Source: JARFVT01 sp036677425
GTDB lineage: Bacteria > Pseudomonadota > Alphaproteobacteria > UBA8366 > Aestuariispiraceae
Assembly: GCA_036677425.1 (NCBI GenBank)
Contig: JARFVT010000013.1
Span: forward strand, 1,550,001-1,614,000
Direction of reading: 5' to 3'
DNA length: 64,000 nucleotides
A program made the translations under genes and the position numbers. Numbering within the stretch: position 1 is the stretch's first letter; the number at the start of each line of letters is the position of its first letter. The notes under the pieces were generated by a model. The model searched no databases and was not told the origin of the DNA. It saw only the letters and a list, made by a program, of their open reading frames with translations. Below are positions 62,468 through 64,000 of the stretch, piece after piece.

Positions 62468-63820
62468 ATGACCATATCCCTACAATCGCTACAACGGTTT
62501 GCATTACTTGACACGAAATCAACAAATCTAGAAATAAAAAAAACAGTATCATTAGTTATAAATGACATTAATATTGCAATTACTAAGACATCAAAAACTT
62601 ATGATATTAGAAAATCTATTAATAGTATTTTGCTTTTACTAAATAATGCAAGCGAAGCAAAAAAACCTTGGAATAGCCTGTTAACTAAAGAAATACATAA
62701 TAATATTTTACCGCTTTTAAATGAGAAAACTGCTAATGAAAATTATAAATTCATCAAAGCCGAAAGAATATTAATCAATCATATAGTTAGCATATTCAAA
62801 AAAAAATTAAAATTCTTACGCGCCAAACAAATAAACCACCCATCTTACGCCAAAGATAGTTGCAATAATATAACAACGGTTTGTTTTTTTAGTGATATTT
62901 TCTATCTAAATATCCAAACATTCATTACCGATATAATAATCACCAAAATGCGTGTTAAATATGTTGAAAATAATATTTACAGCCCATTATTGCATCAATA
63001 TATTTTAAAAAAACTTGATGTAACAGAATTCATGAACCAAAATGACGGCTTCATTCGTAATAGAATATGCCAAATATTAGAATCTCTTTATTCCACCCGC
63101 CTAGATATGATTGCTAAACAACAATCTAAACAGCCATCGATTGCCAATTATAAATATACAGATAATGAAATATATTGTGAAAAATTACTGTATAATTTAC
63201 ATCAACATGCAGATCATCATAAATATTTTATTGCTAAATCTATTGGATTTAAATTCTTTCAATCTTTAATTAATTTAGACGAAGCATCATTTTGTAAAAA
63301 TTTCAACATGATAACTGATATCATAACATCTAATAAAAATGATGAGGATAAATTTTACGAAATTAATAAATTAACGCTTACATATGACAAATTCAATTTT
63401 GATATGCTTTTGCTAAGCCATTATAATTTCGGCAATGAAGATCAAAGAATTACTTTTAAATTACTACATGATTATTGCATATATACAGCAAATAACCGAC
63501 AAAATATATTGCAATCCCACCCATTGGTTGCCACAGAAATATCAAGATTAATCGTTGATCTAGCCATAAAAATTTATGAAACATGTGGTGATAAAGAAGA
63601 TATTGCAAAAATGCTGCTATATCTTGAAAAATTTACAATGATAATCATTCAAATTGATAAAAATATATTTGCACCGGAAATAAATATATCTATTAATATA
63701 TTTTCACATAATAAAATATTATATATTCTTAGCGATTGCATAAACAAAGGCGAAATAACAAAAATCGCCCTAAATTCTTGCTTACAACAAATAGATAAAA
63801 GATTGCTAACTAAGGGTTAG
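62468..63820 (+). CDS. unrecognised large helical protein
   Basis: A 450-residue protein I do not recognise. It has no signal peptide and no clear membrane helix; predicted helix-rich composition with many Ile, Asn and Lys, with hydrophobic heptad-like runs (e.g. IRKSINSILLLLNNASEAKK, DNEIYCEKLLYNLHQHADHH, FKLLHDYCIYTANNRQNILQ). No enzyme motif was found. Its composition is even more AI-rich than neighbours. It lies after an IS30 relic, and the 3' end is partly duplicated 75 bases downstream, so it belongs to an unstable accessory region. Confidence 0.7.
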   Translation: MTISLQSLQRFALLDTKSTNLEIKKTVSLVINDINIAITKTSKTYDIRKSINSILLLLNNASEAKKPWNSLLTKEIHNNILPLLNEKTANENYKFIKAERILINHIVSIFKKKLKFLRAKQINHPSYAKDSCNNITTVCFFSDIFYLNIQTFITDIIITKMRVKYVENNIYSPLLHQYILKKLDVTEFMNQNDGFIRNRICQILESLYSTRLDMIAKQQSKQPSIANYKYTDNEIYCEKLLYNLHQHADHHKYFIAKSIGFKFFQSLINLDEASFCKNFNMITDIITSNKNDEDKFYEINKLTLTYDKFNFDMLLLSHYNFGNEDQRITFKLLHDYCIYTANNRQNILQSHPLVATEISRLIVDLAIKIYETCGDKEDIAKMLLYLEKFTMIIIQIDKNIFAPEINISINIFSHNKILYILSDCINKGEITKIALNSCLQQIDKRLLTKG

Positions 63821-63894
63821 TGGTATGAAATAAAAATATTTATTTAGTTAGCGCATAATAATAAAAAATACATCTATATCGTGAAAATCTCATA

Positions 63895-64000
63895 ATGATA
63901 ATAATGCAAACTAATAAAGATATATTCGCGCCCGAAATAAAAAATATCTATCGGTATCTTTTTAAATAATGAATATTATATATTCTTAGCGATTGTAAGG
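63895..64000 (+). pseudogene. degenerate second copy of the upstream gene's 3' part
   Basis: MIIMQTNKDIFAPEIK at 63895 onward matches MIIIQIDKNIFAPEIN inside the gene above (63638 onward), and the DNA TATATATTCTTAGCGATTG recurs near 63720 and 63980. An extra A and other indels break the frame after 16 codons (stop TAA at 63967-63969). The copy continues to or beyond the right edge. Confidence 0.8.

Noticed and set aside
62468..63820. Phage or toxin gene
   Set aside because: No phage neighbour, toxin motif or antitoxin partner could be seen; only its unknown status and duplication are supported.
1..64000. tRNA, rRNA or CRISPR arrays
   Set aside because: No TPsiC-loop/acceptor-stem pattern, no rRNA core sequence and no regularly spaced repeats were found; the TTCGA-containing stretches near 14786 and 61752 lie in coding or relic DNA.

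Overview
The window reads as a stretch of an AT-rich alphaproteobacterial chromosome. Gene order supports this (pheA - nudC - 4.5S RNA - dnaX - ybaB - recR; soeABC with a TauR-type MocR regulator; a paa cluster with a PaaA/PaaC-like extra protein). The gene content is that of an aerobic heterotroph living on sulfonates, aromatic acids and small organic acids (TRAP and Liv transporters, SoeABC sulfite oxidation, molybdenum hydroxylase, phenylacetyl-CoA pathway). A marine or host-associated lifestyle is an inference. Coding density is high, but several genes are freshly broken: clpB and an acyl-CoA ligase each by a single in-frame stop, and an EamA permease, an IS30 transposase, an AAA ATPase and a dctM copy by heavier damage. 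This suggests a genome in early decay, or a draft with some base errors.

Layout. 1-5.9 kb: an MMPL/RND-type exporter running off the left edge, a small DUF2892 membrane protein, clpB split by a TAA codon, and hpt. 5.9-13.6 kb: a MocR-type regulator, phosphate acetyltransferase and the soeABC membrane sulfite dehydrogenase, i.e. the downstream half of taurine/sulfoacetaldehyde dissimilation (xsc is not in the window), then an orphan gene. 13.6-19.3 kb (minus strand): a three-subunit molybdenum hydroxylase, a broken AMP-forming acyl-CoA ligase and a MoaD/ThiS-like protein in one apparent operon. 19.3-29.7 kb: glpD, an XRE regulator, a J-domain protein, pheA, nudC, the SRP RNA, dnaX (with a textbook -1 frameshift signal), ybaB, recR, a DUF4139 protein and an HNH nuclease. 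29.7-32.8 kb is accessory: a pentapeptide-repeat protein, a YegP-like protein and two gene relics.

32.8-41.1 kb: two divergent operons around a shared regulatory region carrying repeated TTGCAA-type boxes. Leftward are a VOC protein, an FAH-family hydrolase, a flavin monooxygenase and a DUF2783 protein. Rightward are a TRAP transporter (dctPQM), a hemerythrin, a MarR regulator and maleylacetoacetate isomerase. Together they look like uptake and ring degradation of a hydroxylated aromatic acid through a maleyl/fumaryl-acetoacetate-type route. 41.1-61.3 kb: a nearly complete phenylacetate island (tetR, paaK, paaI, paaG | paaN, livKHMGF, a fused hydratase/dehydrogenase | EamA relic, paaY, a PaaA/C-like protein, paaE, paaD, paaC, paaB, paaA, paaJ, paaX) with a Liv-type ABC importer in its middle and two regulators, PaaX and a TetR protein. 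61.3-64 kb: an IS30 relic, a large unrecognised protein gene, and a degenerate second copy of that gene's 3' end at the right edge.
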